DNA of 64,000 bases. Origin: Trileptium ribeirensis. Lineage: Eukaryota > Nematoda > Enoplea > Enoplida > Thoracostomopsidae. The first letter of the stretch is position 1. Every line of letters begins with the position of its first letter. Positions 10,236 through 22,124 of the stretch are shown here, in pieces. The position numbers and the translations under genes were made by a program. The notes beneath the pieces are model-generated. The model was not told the DNA's origin and searched no databases. It saw only the letters and a program-made list of their open reading frames with translations. Location: NCBI GenBank assembly GCA_030248225.1, contig JASANE010026736.1, forward strand, positions 80,058 through 144,057. Direction: 5' to 3'.

Positions 10236-13200
10236 AAAACAGTTTTAACCCAAAACTGGCCTAAATGGATATTTTCAGAATCAACCTGTCGAGCTGAGTC
10301 GAATAATGCCAAAATTGTGGCTGTATCTCTAAAATCCGACATGTCCGGCCTGGGAGTAGGGGCTAATGGAAAAACTCTGATTAGTTTACAGTTGAACTGT
10401 TAGTGAAACTTCAGTCGCAGTGCCTTTGGCATTCAGGCATCGCATAAAATATCAAACCAAATGGTTTTGTCTGAAGCTCGAAATCATTCCAGCAACATTT
10501 GTACTGCATTTGAAACAGCGCCATAATTTAAAGAACTAACGCTCGGACCCCCTGAGATCGTGTACCACGCTCTTGCGAGAAAAAAAATGGCAATTGTGAT
10601 TATGTCATATATGTTTTTCGGCATGTCGGTAAGCCAACGTATATAATAGTCTCGGTGGATATGCGTTCCTGTGCTAGAGCAATTTTATAAAATCGGTTTA
10701 ATCAAAATTTCGGCATCCAATAATCAACCCACCTTCTGGCCCCGTTCCCACACTGACCGATCTTGGACACCTATTCGCATAGGTAAATGTTGCTAAATTG
10801 CATTCTTTAGTGCATACATTGCGAACAGGAGTTCAGAGAGGGGACCTCCGCCTTCCTCTCTATGCCTCTACCTCCCCAGAGGGTACCATTCCAGCCCCTC
10901 ATGCGTCGCACGCCCCGCCCCGCACTCCTTCACCTTAACCCCCGCGACGCGCCCGTGAACGCGAAAATTTTCAGCAAAAATTGGGGAAAATGTACCCCTA
11001 CTCCCCTCCTGACGACGTCCCCCTCCCGAGGGCGTCTACCCTCCCTTACGACCAACAGGAAGGCCTTTACCTCCTGAGACCTCGAGCGTTAGCATGTATG
11101 CTGTAGTGAATGTATAGTCGGGCATTGCATATAATAGTGCTTTAGTAATATATAAATATATTTAAATATAGTCATTTTGGTTGTTTATTTCTCTGTGAGA
11201 TGTTAGAATTGGTTTTAGGTAGGTTACTGGATACAGAAAAACATCAAACATAATGATATATAGACCCATTGAGTTATATAAAATTTAAATTACGGCACTA
11301 TGGATTTTAAGGGATAACATGAAGTTTATGTACGTATATGTGGCATAACGAACACTATCATACGTAGTAAGCTGTATATCTGAAGAACTGATAGAATATA
11401 GCACAAGTACATGCTTAACAACTAAAAGAAAAACGCGCTTAATAGAGTGTACAATATGCAAGTTTATAGATTTATAAAATTGAAAAACATTACTCTTCAA
11501 TAAATGGACCTATAGCATATGCACATATATATCTGCATATATTATTTATATTATACATTTATATCTGTATATAGTAGACTCGGCTAATCTCGTCACTCGG
11601 ATAATCCCGTCACTTTTAACACGGCATTAGTAACGTGACTTTTTCAGCCATTTAACTGAAAGCTTAAAAAAGTACTAGGCTATTTTGGATAGATCGTTAT
11701 TTTTGCTGCCCAAGTCATTGTGTTTCCCCAGAAAAATTAACACCGTCGGGTTGCTACGAGTCTGTAGCTTACTTTTGTGTTAAAATTGTGGGAATAACTA
11801 CCGAAGTGCTGGAGCTCTAGACTAAAATTTGTCGGTGTTTGAAATTTTCAACATTTCGGGTAATCCCGTCAGTATGTTTAATACTACAATACTGTTAAGG
11901 GCTTAATATACTTGATATTTTGCATTTTCAGGTTATTATAACACACTATATCAGAAAATACAGCAAAAGAAGCAGTGAATTTCGATGAACGTAATATTAT
12001 GACATCCTACGACTACATTGGTTATCTTTTACATTAATGCCACCGTCAGCATGCTTATCAGTTGCCCTAATCCCTGGAAAATATTTGAATCAAACGTGTC
12101 TGCCGCAAACCAATTTCGGCCCATGGCCCTTGAACTTTTGATAATTAGGCTAAAGGAAAGCAGCACTGCTAGATTGGAGACCAAAAGCATATTGCAATTT
12201 GGTTACTGATTTTCCTAAAAGCGGAGACGACTTCATTCTTTGACACGGATGCATATAACATGCTTAGCGTTTTTGTTTCAGAAAATTAAAACACGGCTAA
12301 AATAAACAAATTGTTAGATGTAAAGGTAAAGGTCTAAATAAAGCTAAATTCCAAATTATTGATACGGCGAATACTAAGAAAAATAATAAACAGAAATTTC
12401 GCCATACATCTAATCGGGTAATAAGACAGCAAGCTACAACAAACACGAAAGGAAACCGCGACGAAGTACACCAATGGTCGGTCGACAAAATGCGAGCAGG
12501 TCTAGAGGTCTTAGAAGAAATGTACAAAACGAGTTTTTCACATTTGTGTAACAAGAGACACGCGTGGCGACGCCCCTGCGCTTAGCATAAAAAGCATTAG
12601 ATGCTAAGATTATTTTAACTAGAATTTCGTGACTCGACATTACGTCCTTCGGACGTTACATTCTATAACAATACCGCATATGTGATCCCATGATGCTTTG
12701 TCGTTTTACTTTACGTGTGCACACGAGTCCTGTAACAAGGCTTACTCGTAGTAATACATACTAGTATATGTTCTTCATATATATATATTATGCAAATGCT
12801 GAAAAAAATCACAAAAGTGCTCACATGAGCGATAAGATTGTTGTTTTGGCTATCGATTGTTTGTGTGTCATTGTTAAGTTTTAAGTCAGCACACAAAGTA
12901 GCATTATGCCGACAATAGTGCATTGTGAAATTCTGCGAATTACGCTGCAGGTGGTTTGTTTGCTCATGCGTTGTGTTTTGACTAAGTTCTGTGCAGCTAT
13001 GCACTAGAAATTATTTCAAGTAGGTGGTTCTTATTTGTAGGGGTAGATGGTCCTGAGTTGTTTTCGATCGTTTATTGAATTTTGTTGCATATGACATATG
13101 GTTGCCTTGTAACGACTTTGTCTGTACTGGGGTGGGATAAGTCAAATCATTTTGCTATTAATAGTTCTGTAGTTCTCGGAATCACTGAGAGATGACATTC

Positions 13201-13802
13201 AAGTGAGTCGAAGCTTGGGTATTTAAGTCAGCACGCACTCTCCTCTAAACCTCATTCTTGTTGTATCGTCAGAGAGATAGACAGTTGTTGCTTAGCCTCA
13301 CTTCAATTGTTCGTCAGTCTTATTCTTTAGTTATTGCGCTACAGTTTAGAATTTTTTTGGTTGGACATTCTCTAGCGATTTCTTCTGGGGTTATCGTATA
13401 TAAGTCAGTCTCATGTTCTGGTGTGGATTTGTGGTGGTAATTACCAGGTTAATTCTGCTCGTTGGAGGCTTTAAAGAGTTTGGACTTTAGTTCGTTTGGT
13501 TTACGGCACAGAGGCGTCCCTGCTTATCGGTTACCTGCGCAGCAGCATCTCATCATCCTAGTATTTGGCGATTATTGTGGACAGTCACGCGGCTCGTGGA
13601 TATTAAAGCTGTACAAAAATTTTTGTGTGAAGAAGTAAAGATAGAGACACTACGGCATAATGATGAGTGTTATAGAGCATGTGCTCACCTTTGGATATTT
13701 TAACAAATATTCTTCTCTTTTGTGTTTGAAGATTTTATTGATTATACAGTTCGGTAGATTTTGTATTCTGGATTTTGTACGTGTGTACTTTACGCATCAT
13801 TT
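10236..13802. other. Non-coding DNA with a C-rich patch
   Basis: No gene is supported. 10830-11090 is strikingly C/G-rich inside AT-rich DNA and may be a retroelement fragment. 13200-13640 has TATTTAAG and a pyrimidine-rich start-like region that could belong to a solo LTR, but no second copy is in the window. Confidence 0.4.
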
Positions 13803-15319
13803 TGTAACATCCCAATCTTACGAAAATGGTAAAACAATAAAGGTGCGCTAAAATTATAGGTAATGAAGGGAACGGACGGCCGGACACCGGTGGAATGTGA
13901 CCTAAGTATAAGATGATCAGTGTGCAGTATCATTGTCATTGTTATGAAATAAACAATTGTATATCGTTGTATTGTATCTGTACGGTCATACTCCACCACC
14001 CGAAGGTGCATGGGATGATTTTGGCACCAAATATGAAAGACAGGGACAACGATTAGGGGTGCCCGGTCGATCCTCGTGAAAATGAATCGATTGATACAAT
14101 GCTATGTTTATAAAAGATTTTGTATATCATGGTATGCTTGTTGTACAGGACGGGTGTGCGTTCGGAGGGGCCGGAGAGGGGGGCCAACGGATATCACAGC
14201 AAATTTTACATACTTAATAATTAAATAATTACATACATAATTTTACTACACCCGACAAGAACTGGTCGCCTCGGGTCTGCTCCCGGCGCACAGGCCGTTT
14301 AGTTATCAGTATCTGCGGTGCGTTGGTTTAATACGTGTTACATATATATATTCGGTATGTATATCTATATTATTACAGGGTTAGAGAAGGCCATGACAAA
14401 TCAAAGAAATTTCTTAAAGGCGGGCCGAATCAAATTTTCGGCCTCGGAGGACCGAAATAGAGCGCCTCAGGATACAAAAATTTCTAAGGCGGTATTTCAG
14501 GGGCGACACGAAAATTTAATTTTTTGGGTTTTCTACGAACCCTAGGGGAACCAGGGTGACTAAACCCTCTCAAGGACTCTACTGTGGTGCCAAATCGTCC
14601 CGGCGGGTCAAAAATTTCAGATCCCCTAAATACTTATGGACCCCCGAACAGGCGCTTAAGCCTCCAATTTTCTAAACCGAAAAGGGCACCCAAGATAATC
14701 AAAACTCCCCGATTTTTGGAGCCTGGGACACTTATCGGGTTCTCCCCTAACTGCTTGGTCGAAAACTGGGGCCGCCCACCCCCGCGGGTCCGCTCAGGAT
14801 CCCCTAAACCCGAAAGGGACAAAAATTTTGGTTTCTAAGCGCCTAAATCGGCCTCTAACAGGCCTCCTATAAAAGCTACATTAAATCTTAATTTTTTATC
14901 AGTAGTCGGCCTGCCAGGGCATGATTCTGATCCTGCCTCCGGCCGCCTACTGTTTCTAGATCCCGAGATATCGGCAAAAATGTGCCGATATCCCTATGAG
15001 AAAACGGCGCCCTGAGCGCCGTTATATTTTGATTTTAAAATTTTCTCGCCCCGACCAGGGCGAGGTTTAGTTGTTTACGAGCCAACTTGGCACGTCTCGG
15101 CCACTGCCCACAGCAAAAACAGCTTCGGCCCTGTTGTCGCAGACAGTGTCGACTCCTATATTATGTTGGTCGTGCATCGAATATCGTTGTTAGTTATATG
15201 CTCGCTTATGTGTTATGCATATGTTTTCTTGTAGGCGGCTTGTTTTATTTTAAATTTCCTTTACTGAAGCTTACCGTTGTGCGGGCAGAATGAGCAAAAA
15301 AAGGGGGAATATGGTTTCG

Positions 15320-15357
15320 TATAAAAGCAGATGGCCCGTTTTGGAATTGGGACCAGT
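15320..15357 (+). promoter_or_regulatory. LTR promoter: TATA box and initiator
   Basis: TATAAAAG at 15320-15327 is followed about 25 bp later by GGGACCAGTCGAG. Both blocks are kept in the 3' LTR (37503-37510 and about 37531-37543) while the DNA between them has diverged. The spacing fits a TATA plus initiator core promoter with a start near 15355. Confidence 0.65.
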
Positions 15358-15450
15358 CGAGTCTTGGCATTTCAAAAGTTGGTTGGTTGCGGCGGTTGTC
15401 GCCGATTTCGTTTGAATTTCTCCTTTTTGTTTCGTTTTGCTTTTCTCTTC

Positions 15451-15620
15451 GCCCGGGTGGGCTCTTCGGCTTGCAGACTTGCGGAAGAGACCCGCCCGGG
15501 CCTTTCGCTTCACTGATTTTCGAGCTTTCACTTAGAGCTAGGAACAGGGGCAGCCCTTGCGGGTGCTGGGGTGTCCATCGGATGCCTCGCGCTCCCGTAA
15601 GTGCTGTGCCCGCGCTTCGG
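15451..15620 (+). repeat. LTR structured module, copy A
   Basis: A strong hairpin (15451-15501, arms GCCCGGGTGGGCTCTTC and GGAAGAGACCCGCCCGGGC) is followed by an 80-bp block (15538-15620) of the form AGCCCTTGCGGGTGCTG to GCTCCCGTAAGTGCTG. It lies downstream of the presumed RNA start, so it would be in the 5' leader. GTAAGT at 15597-15602 matches a splice donor. Confidence 0.75.
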
Positions 15621-15911
15621 GGAAATTAGAGAAAACCTCGGCAAAATTGTGGTTAAAATTGACAATCAAGGAGAACATCCCGTGCTCGACTGGTTCCCCA
15701 CCTGCTGGGTCGTGGTTGTGTTGGACGCCCAGTGGGTGTATTATTTGCATGGTTTAGCAGAGTTACTTTCGCTTTTAAATTTGGGTTAGAAACCGTTTGC
15801 GAGTGGTGACGAGCAGTATCCAGAGCGGTCTAGGAATGTTGGGTGACGGTGACGCCCGCGCGGTAGTCGGAACAATACTTGGACATCAGAGTTTTGGAGA
15901 GTTGTTCGTGG

Positions 15912-16076
15912 CTCGGGTGGACTCCTCGACTGCGGACGCGTGGAGGAGTTCCGCCCGAGGCTTCTCCCGGATTTTTAAATGTTCTTGCGTAGGTTCAGGA
16001 ATAGGGGCAACCCTTGCGGGTGTTGTGGCGTCCGATGGATGCCTCGCGCTCCCGTAAGTGCTGCGCCCGTGCTCCT
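15912..16076 (+). repeat. LTR structured module, copy B
   Basis: Hairpin 15912-15959 has arms CTCGGGTGGACTCCTC and GAGGAGTTCCGCCCGAG. The inner stem is CTCC/GGAG where copy C has CTTC/GAAG, a paired change that keeps base pairing. The 80-bp block follows at 15993-16075 with GTAAGT at 16054-16059. Confidence 0.75.
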
Positions 16077-16293
16077 CCGTTGTGAGCTGAACAGATTGAA
16101 AGAAAATTTGGGTTGGCCCTAGAAGCGTTGGCGAATTTGACGTGAGCTACGCATAGATAATCTGAGGGCTCAGACGTAGACAACGATGTTCAGACGCTTA
16201 CTATTAGGCGGTTCGAAGTTTTTTACTGGCTTCAAGGCACGCATAGCAGTTGAAACGAATTTTATACACTGGAAATTTCTTAGTTACGCTCGT

Positions 16294-16460
16294 CTCGGGT
16301 GGACTCTTCGACCTGCAGACGCGTGGAAGAGGTCCACCCGGGTTTGTGGCAGAGTTTTCTGAGCATGTTGCTTAGGCCTAGGAACCGGAACAGCCCTTGC
16401 GGGTGCTGTGGTGTCCGGCGGATACCTTGCGCTCCCGTAAGTGCGATGTCCGCGCTTCTG
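16294..16460 (+). repeat. LTR structured module, copy C
   Basis: Hairpin 16294-16342 has arms CTCGGGTGGACTCTTC and GAAGAGGTCCACCCGGG and loop CTGCAGACGCGTG, then the 80-bp block at 16379-16457 with GTAAGT at 16437-16442. Confidence 0.75.
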
Positions 16461-17495
16461 CGATCTGCGCGAGCCATTTTAAAAGAAAATTTAGGCCGGC
16501 ACTAGCACGGTTAACTGAATTTTACATGAGCAGTGTGAAGGCAAATTAAGGCTCAGATCTAACTACCAAATTTTGGGCTGAGGGTCCCGCGTTTCTAAAC
16601 GAGCCAATGGGAGCTCACAAAACATCATTTCGCTATCCAAGAGGGGGGCTGCAAAGACTTAGGGAGTCAAATTTTTGTACTTTCGAGTTTCTCGAGCGTG
16701 TGCACACTGAGCCAGGTATCTTGTATGTGCCAGGTTTTGACGTATCGTAGTGTACATATTTGCCTTATGGTGTGCACATGATTGGGTGATGTCTTCGTTT
16801 TTGCTTTATGTTTTAATTATAGAAAAGGGAATACCAAATAGTAAACGTTTGACGTGTGGAATTTTGTAGGCGAATTCGTAGGTTTGTTTTAGCTAAGCGC
16901 GCGCCAGTTCAAGAAAATACATGAATCCCCATAGTCCAACGCTGTTTTGGCTTGAGTCCACCGTTCTTCCCCCACACGCCGCCCTCCAACAATACTGGCG
17001 ATTTCTGTGCCATTTTACCACCACCCTATCCCCGCTCATTACACACCAGTTTACCTTAGTTTTGACATAGACAACTTGTGGCCACACCCAAGTCAAATGC
17101 ATGGAGACCGGTGCGTTAAATTTAGTCTATCCCCAGTTAATTCCTCTCGTGCGCGCCGCCCCGCCCGACCTTCGTCAGTAACCAGTATATGGCATAGGAT
17201 TCGATAACCGGAGACGAGGGAAAGACGGGTCCGCCCCATTACCTGTGAGCAGGCTTAGGGGATGACCCTCCCTCAGGGGGGACCTCCATGCTACTAGACA
17301 CGTGGGCCAATATAGGGGCCAGGCCGAACACCCTGGTAAACCCGCCGAGCAGCCCGCTAAGCTAAGCGGTTCCTATCGGTCAGACTAGGGTCCGCCGGGG
17401 AATCGTGTAAGCCGGGGTTGTCCGGGCACCACGGTGAAACTTGAAAGTGGTGCAGCTGGGATCCCTTAGGGCCAGAACTGGTCCTAGCTAGTACA

Positions 17496-19207
17496 TAAAA
17501 GTGGGGGTCACGCCGTGAGGCGTCAAAAAAAGGGGTGCTTAGGATAAAAAAGGGTATTTTAAAATTATTACGCGTTTTACCTCTCGCATAGGATGAAGTA
17601 AGGTGGTTTCCGCTCATGCAATAGTGTTTCTGCTCATAGACACATAGGCAATGTCTTCGGCTGGATTTTAATTATCAGAACGTTCAAACCGTATATTACC
17701 GTGTTAGCAGTTCGAGGAAATCACTAAAATTGTGGCGTTTGTATGCACGAATGTAATGTAAACGGAAGGAGTCCATGCATTCCAGCGGTACGGCCACGCT
17801 GCAACACACGACCCACTCGCGAGATGACATTATGGTGCATGGGGTATTACGAAAATATTTGAAGAGGGGGAGGGGTAAACGAATGAAATTTAGGAAGGGC
17901 CGCATGCGCTGGACTGTATGGATCCGAGCCAGTATTGAAATACGTGTATGGGATGGCGTTCCTGGTGCGAGTCGAAAGTCTATCCGTTGGATTTAAGTAG
18001 GTCATTGTTGTGTGATCCGAGTTACGCACTTAATGGCCATGGGATAGAAGCCGTTGTTTTAGATTGAATTCGTGTTAATACTTAAGCTGGCGATTATACT
18101 GATATTATCACAATGTAATATTTGAGTAGCGTATTGTTGCATCAGCCACTGATACAACCTGACTATTCGTCATATTGCTGTAACAATTATCGACTCGACT
18201 TGACTATTCGGACGGTAACAGTCTCTGTAACACACGAATGTTCTCGCATTTGTGAACCGTTCGTCAATCCTATTTGGTGTGTTGCTCAACCAAGCTTTTG
18301 ACAGTATCCGACGGCTTTGAACTCGAAGTAGTAACCGTGTAGTGACTATTGTGCCGGGTCCCATCTACGACCCCGCTACTGAGATCGATCATCGATTCTT
18401 GCTACAAAAAGGGAAAGGACACCGACGTTTAATTCGTCGCCTCTGGTTTCAACAAGCTCCAGTGCCCATTTCGTCAGCCTCAACTGTGGACGGAAACCGA
18501 ACTGTACGAAAATAAGGCGATCACCACGATACTGATAGACGATTATCACATGGTCAGTATGACGTTAATTTGTGGTATATCTTTGTATTAATAGCTTTAG
18601 TTTATGTTGTCTATATATATATCATCGGCATAGTAATATCTATGTTTCACGCGAAGTGCTCCGATTTGAAAGTTTGATAGTAGTAATGCACGTACCTCCA
18701 AACTGAAGTGTGTGTGGACCCTAGCCGTTCCTTGGTATGCCATTAAAATAAACGCTTAGTTGAAGTGTCCCCTCTTGGTCTTTTACTGGCTTAGGATTTG
18801 AACATTTCTAGGGACGTGAAACTGTACAGTCAAATTGACTGAGAATAGTGATATTGATTGCCTTTTTACACTAAACTGAGTACGACCCGCTAGATTTAAG
18901 CAATCCGGTGCTACGAGGAGCATCGAACTGAGAGTGAATGCAGCAATTGTACGTGGAAATAATAGGGAACAAACTTACGTATCGCAGCGAAGCGAAAGTT
19001 TTACACGATCAGGTACATACTTAAGGAGTATATAAGTACACGAGGAATTTAGAGAATTAAAATCTCGTTCAACAGTAGCGGATTCCGCGGTAAAGCAAAC
19101 ACGTATAGAAAATTATATATTATATCATCCGTACCCACGTCAAACTGGACCACGGACGCCACACAAATTGAAACAAATAGGACTTTATAATCAATTTCGG
19201 AATCAAA
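17496..19207 (+). other. Leader between 5' LTR and gag; possible primer-binding site
   Basis: Seven bases after the LTR end, TGGGGGTCACGCCGTGAGG (17502-17520) begins with TGG as a primer-binding site should. The first six bases match the 3' end of tRNA-Pro, but the rest does not match a tRNA I know well, so the primer is undetermined. The remaining 1.7 kb has no long open frame. Confidence 0.4.
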
Positions 19208-22122
19208 ATGTCATTGCCAGCGAGCGCGAATAGAACGCCAATAAGTAGCGCAGCGGGAACGACGAATATAGGAAGTGGCACTGCCACTACGGCTGGTAGT
19301 ACAAATGGACCAAGTCCTATCGCTTCGGGAGACCCTCTAGTTGCAATTCTGCAGGAGTTGACGCAACGAACGACGACGGCTTCCATCATTCAAGTACGGG
19401 ACATCCCACCTTTTTTAAGAGCCGATGGGCAAGACTTTGAAGCCTGGTTGGCTACATATGACAACCTGACCGACGCAAATGGGTGGACCCTGGACCAGAA
19501 ACTAATTTGTTTTCCAACCGTATTAAAAGGGGAGCCCTCAAAATATACGAAAGTTTCCCCGACTGTCAAAAGCAAACTTATGAAGCCCTTTGCTATAATA
19601 TGGGTTTCATGTATTCGTCATCGCAAAGCGACGAGGACGCTTTGATAACGCTCCGCATGCGAGTGCAAAGGGAACGTGAATCAGTTGCCCTGTTCGGACT
19701 TGACTTGCAGAACCTTGTGGACAAAGCGTTCCCGGAGGTCGAGGGTGAACAACGCGACGCCTTGTTACAGAAATTTCTGCGACAAGGACTACGACGAGAA
19801 TTAAAATCTGGAGTAATAGGGAAGACATGCCCGTCTTTTAAGCACATGATGGACAAGCTCAAATATAAAGAGGACGCTATTCTAGCTTCACAGAAAGAGG
19901 TAATAGGAATACCGGTTCCCAAAAGCAGCCGGTCCAAAACAGCAAACTGCATGTCACAAGGAGGCGAGAATACCCAACTGGAAGATCAAATCCGCGAAGC
20001 TTTAGATGAGAATAAACGCACTGCAGCCAGTAGCGACGCCACGATCGCTCGGCTTATTGACCTGCTAGATAAACGCACTGAACAGCACCAACTGAACGCG
20101 ATGATGCAGAATAGTGTGACCCCGGCAGCCGGCGCTAACGCTGTTCCAGCAGCACCCATAGGAAATCAGTGCTTTCGATGCGGTTTCGTAGGACATTTCG
20201 CACGGGAATGCACGTACTACCGAACCGACGTGTATGACCCACTCCTAAATGAATACACCCGCTTGTCAACACGCGCAGCCCCAGGCTACGTGCAGAATGC
20301 ATCCGCACCCATTAACGGTTATCCTAGCGCACCCTCGCAGTACAGCAACCGCCCCCGATATCGAGTAATTGAACATCGAGGAACAGGCCGATCCTCGCGA
20401 CGCGATAAATGGAATCATCAGCGAGGACCTGTAGGTTACGGGCAGCAAGGATATTACCGCCCTGAACCTGCTCCGAATACATACGGACACTATGGCCGAA
20501 CTGAATACTACAACCGATCGCGTGGCCGCGATACAAACGGACCTAACAATTGGCACAATGGCTATCAGGCCGCACCTAACGCGCGTTACACAGGCCCATC
20601 GCACTTGTCAGCTGAAGCAGCACCATTCCGCCCGCACACACCTAGCAACGGCTGGAACAACGCTAACCAAGTAGGGTCAGCCACTCGATCCAGGCCTTCA
20701 CAGGCACCTATGGGTCAAAATGAACAATCAGGTCGCCGCAACGCAGGCGTTATGTCAGTAACCCGCGCAGCTGACCCCGAACTCGCACATCGTCTAGATG
20801 TCATGCGACACGAAATGTCAACTTTAGAGGAACGCGCAGGAGCTGGTTTGAGTGCTCGGTCGACACAAATTAACGCAATGATCACTAGCGACAGCGCAAA
20901 ATACGCACACGAGGACCCAAATAGCGAAGTAGAAAACGAAGGCCAGTGCGAATTCGAACCCGAACCAACTCTATATCAACTGAATTTATTGCAAACGAAC
21001 GGAACACCAGCACGATTATTGCCGCAAGCGACCAGGTCGTTGGGCGACAATGGGGAGTATAACGCAATTGGATACGAACTAACCAGCGTAGTAGAAGTAG
21101 GGCGTAACAAGGAACAAATTAGATCTAAAACCGAACGGCGCTCGGTTTCACTGTCTCCGACCCCTGGCGCGCAGGGTGTGACTCGTGACCCTGTGAGTAA
21201 TGGTCGGCCGACCGATTTATATGTATATCCCAAAATGGAGTCAGCTCGAAGTGATGGAAACCGACATACCGAGAGAAGTGAGAGGGGAGGAGGAGTCGAT
21301 GAACCAAGGGAACCAAATGTACCTGATATGCCGAGTGAGAAATATGGGAGATGGCCGTTCGGACTTCGGGGGCCGATTAATAGGGCATCCGTGTCTAGCA
21401 ATGACCCAAACGCTGGCACGTGTAACCCATCTCAGGCGGCTGCATATCGGAGGAAACCTAATGGACTTATGGATGCGGAACCTAAGGAACCAATGGAGGA
21501 TGAAACTAATGGAATGGAACCTAGAGAGACGCCGTTCGGACTTCGGAGGCCGATTAATAGGGGTCGCGTGTCAGGCGATGGCTCTAACGCCGGCACGGCA
21601 CAACCTGGTGAACCCGCCAATTTTCACAGGCTTATTCAAAATTGTATGTGTGTAGCGGAACCAGAAGAACCTGATGAGGAATCAGTGAACTCAATGGAAC
21701 CTAATGGACTTGCGGATACCGAGAACCTAGTGGAACCTAACCTAGTAGAACCTAATGGATGGAATGGAATACCGAGTAACCTAGCAGAAGGGAACCGAGA
21801 ACCAAAGGAAGTAGATGAACTTAACCTAGTGGATGCATCCGATACTAAACTGGCTCCAACCAATTTAGGGCGGCCGTGTGAGGCCCCTGTAGCGTTTCAA
21901 CCGACCGGGGAAGACCGTAAAGGACACTGGTCAGGTGCGATGGAGACCTTCGGGAAACGGATCAGCTCGATTGTCCTAACTCCGTTCAAAATTCGAGAGC
22001 GTATGTGTACCCTAGAATCTTTAGAGGCCGGGGAAGAGGACACTGGCCAGGAGAAGGGAGGCGTTGGGAAGCGAGCCGCCCCGTTGGCCCGAGCTCCGTT
22101 CAAAATTGTAATTTATGTGTAG
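19208..22122 (+). pseudogene. gag: gag of element 1 (frameshifted)
   Basis: Gag forms the particle and binds element RNA. ATG at 19208 opens a low-complexity Ser/Thr/Gly N-terminus, then a retrotransposon-gag helical region with FEAWLATYDNL and QKLICFPTVLKG. The frame breaks once between about 19515 and 19560; the downstream frame continues with a Gag-type helical core (LRMRVQRERESVALFGLDLQ). One CCHC zinc knuckle is intact at 20170-20211 (C-FR-C-GFVG-H-FARE-C). A basic G/N/R/Y-rich tail follows, then a long acidic linker to the TAG at 22120. Element 2 encodes a homologous Gag without this particular break, so the shift is probably a mutation here. Confidence 0.85.
21340..22122 (+). repeat. 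Diverged internal repeats in the gag-X linker
   Basis: The block GTTCGGACTTCGGGGGCCGA with following NAGT-encoding sequence occurs at about 21357 and again at about 21535. A second pair, starting GGACACTGG and ending CGTTCAAAATT, occurs at about 21921 and 22039. The acidic linker seems to have grown by tandem duplication. Confidence 0.65.
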
Positions 22123-22124
22123 GA

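Larger units (their letters stand above)
13803..17495 (+). repeat. 5' LTR of element 1
   Basis: It aligns along its length with 35993-39471 (shared landmarks: GGACGGCCGGACACCGG near the start, GTATAAAAG, and GGGGATGACCCTCCCTCAGG near the end). It runs from TGTAACA to GTACA. It is about 210 bp longer than the 3' copy, largely because it has three, not two, copies of a roughly 80-bp module with its hairpin. U3 would be 13803 to about 15354, given the TATA box; R and U5 follow. Confidence 0.88.

Noticed and set aside
10862..11077. 71-codon proline/arginine-rich frame
   Set aside because: Composition follows the C-rich DNA patch; no codon or homology support.
19483..19645. Programmed frameshift within gag of element 1
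   Set aside because: No canonical slippery heptamer lies in the overlap, and element 2 crosses the same conserved segment in one frame; a mutation is more likely.
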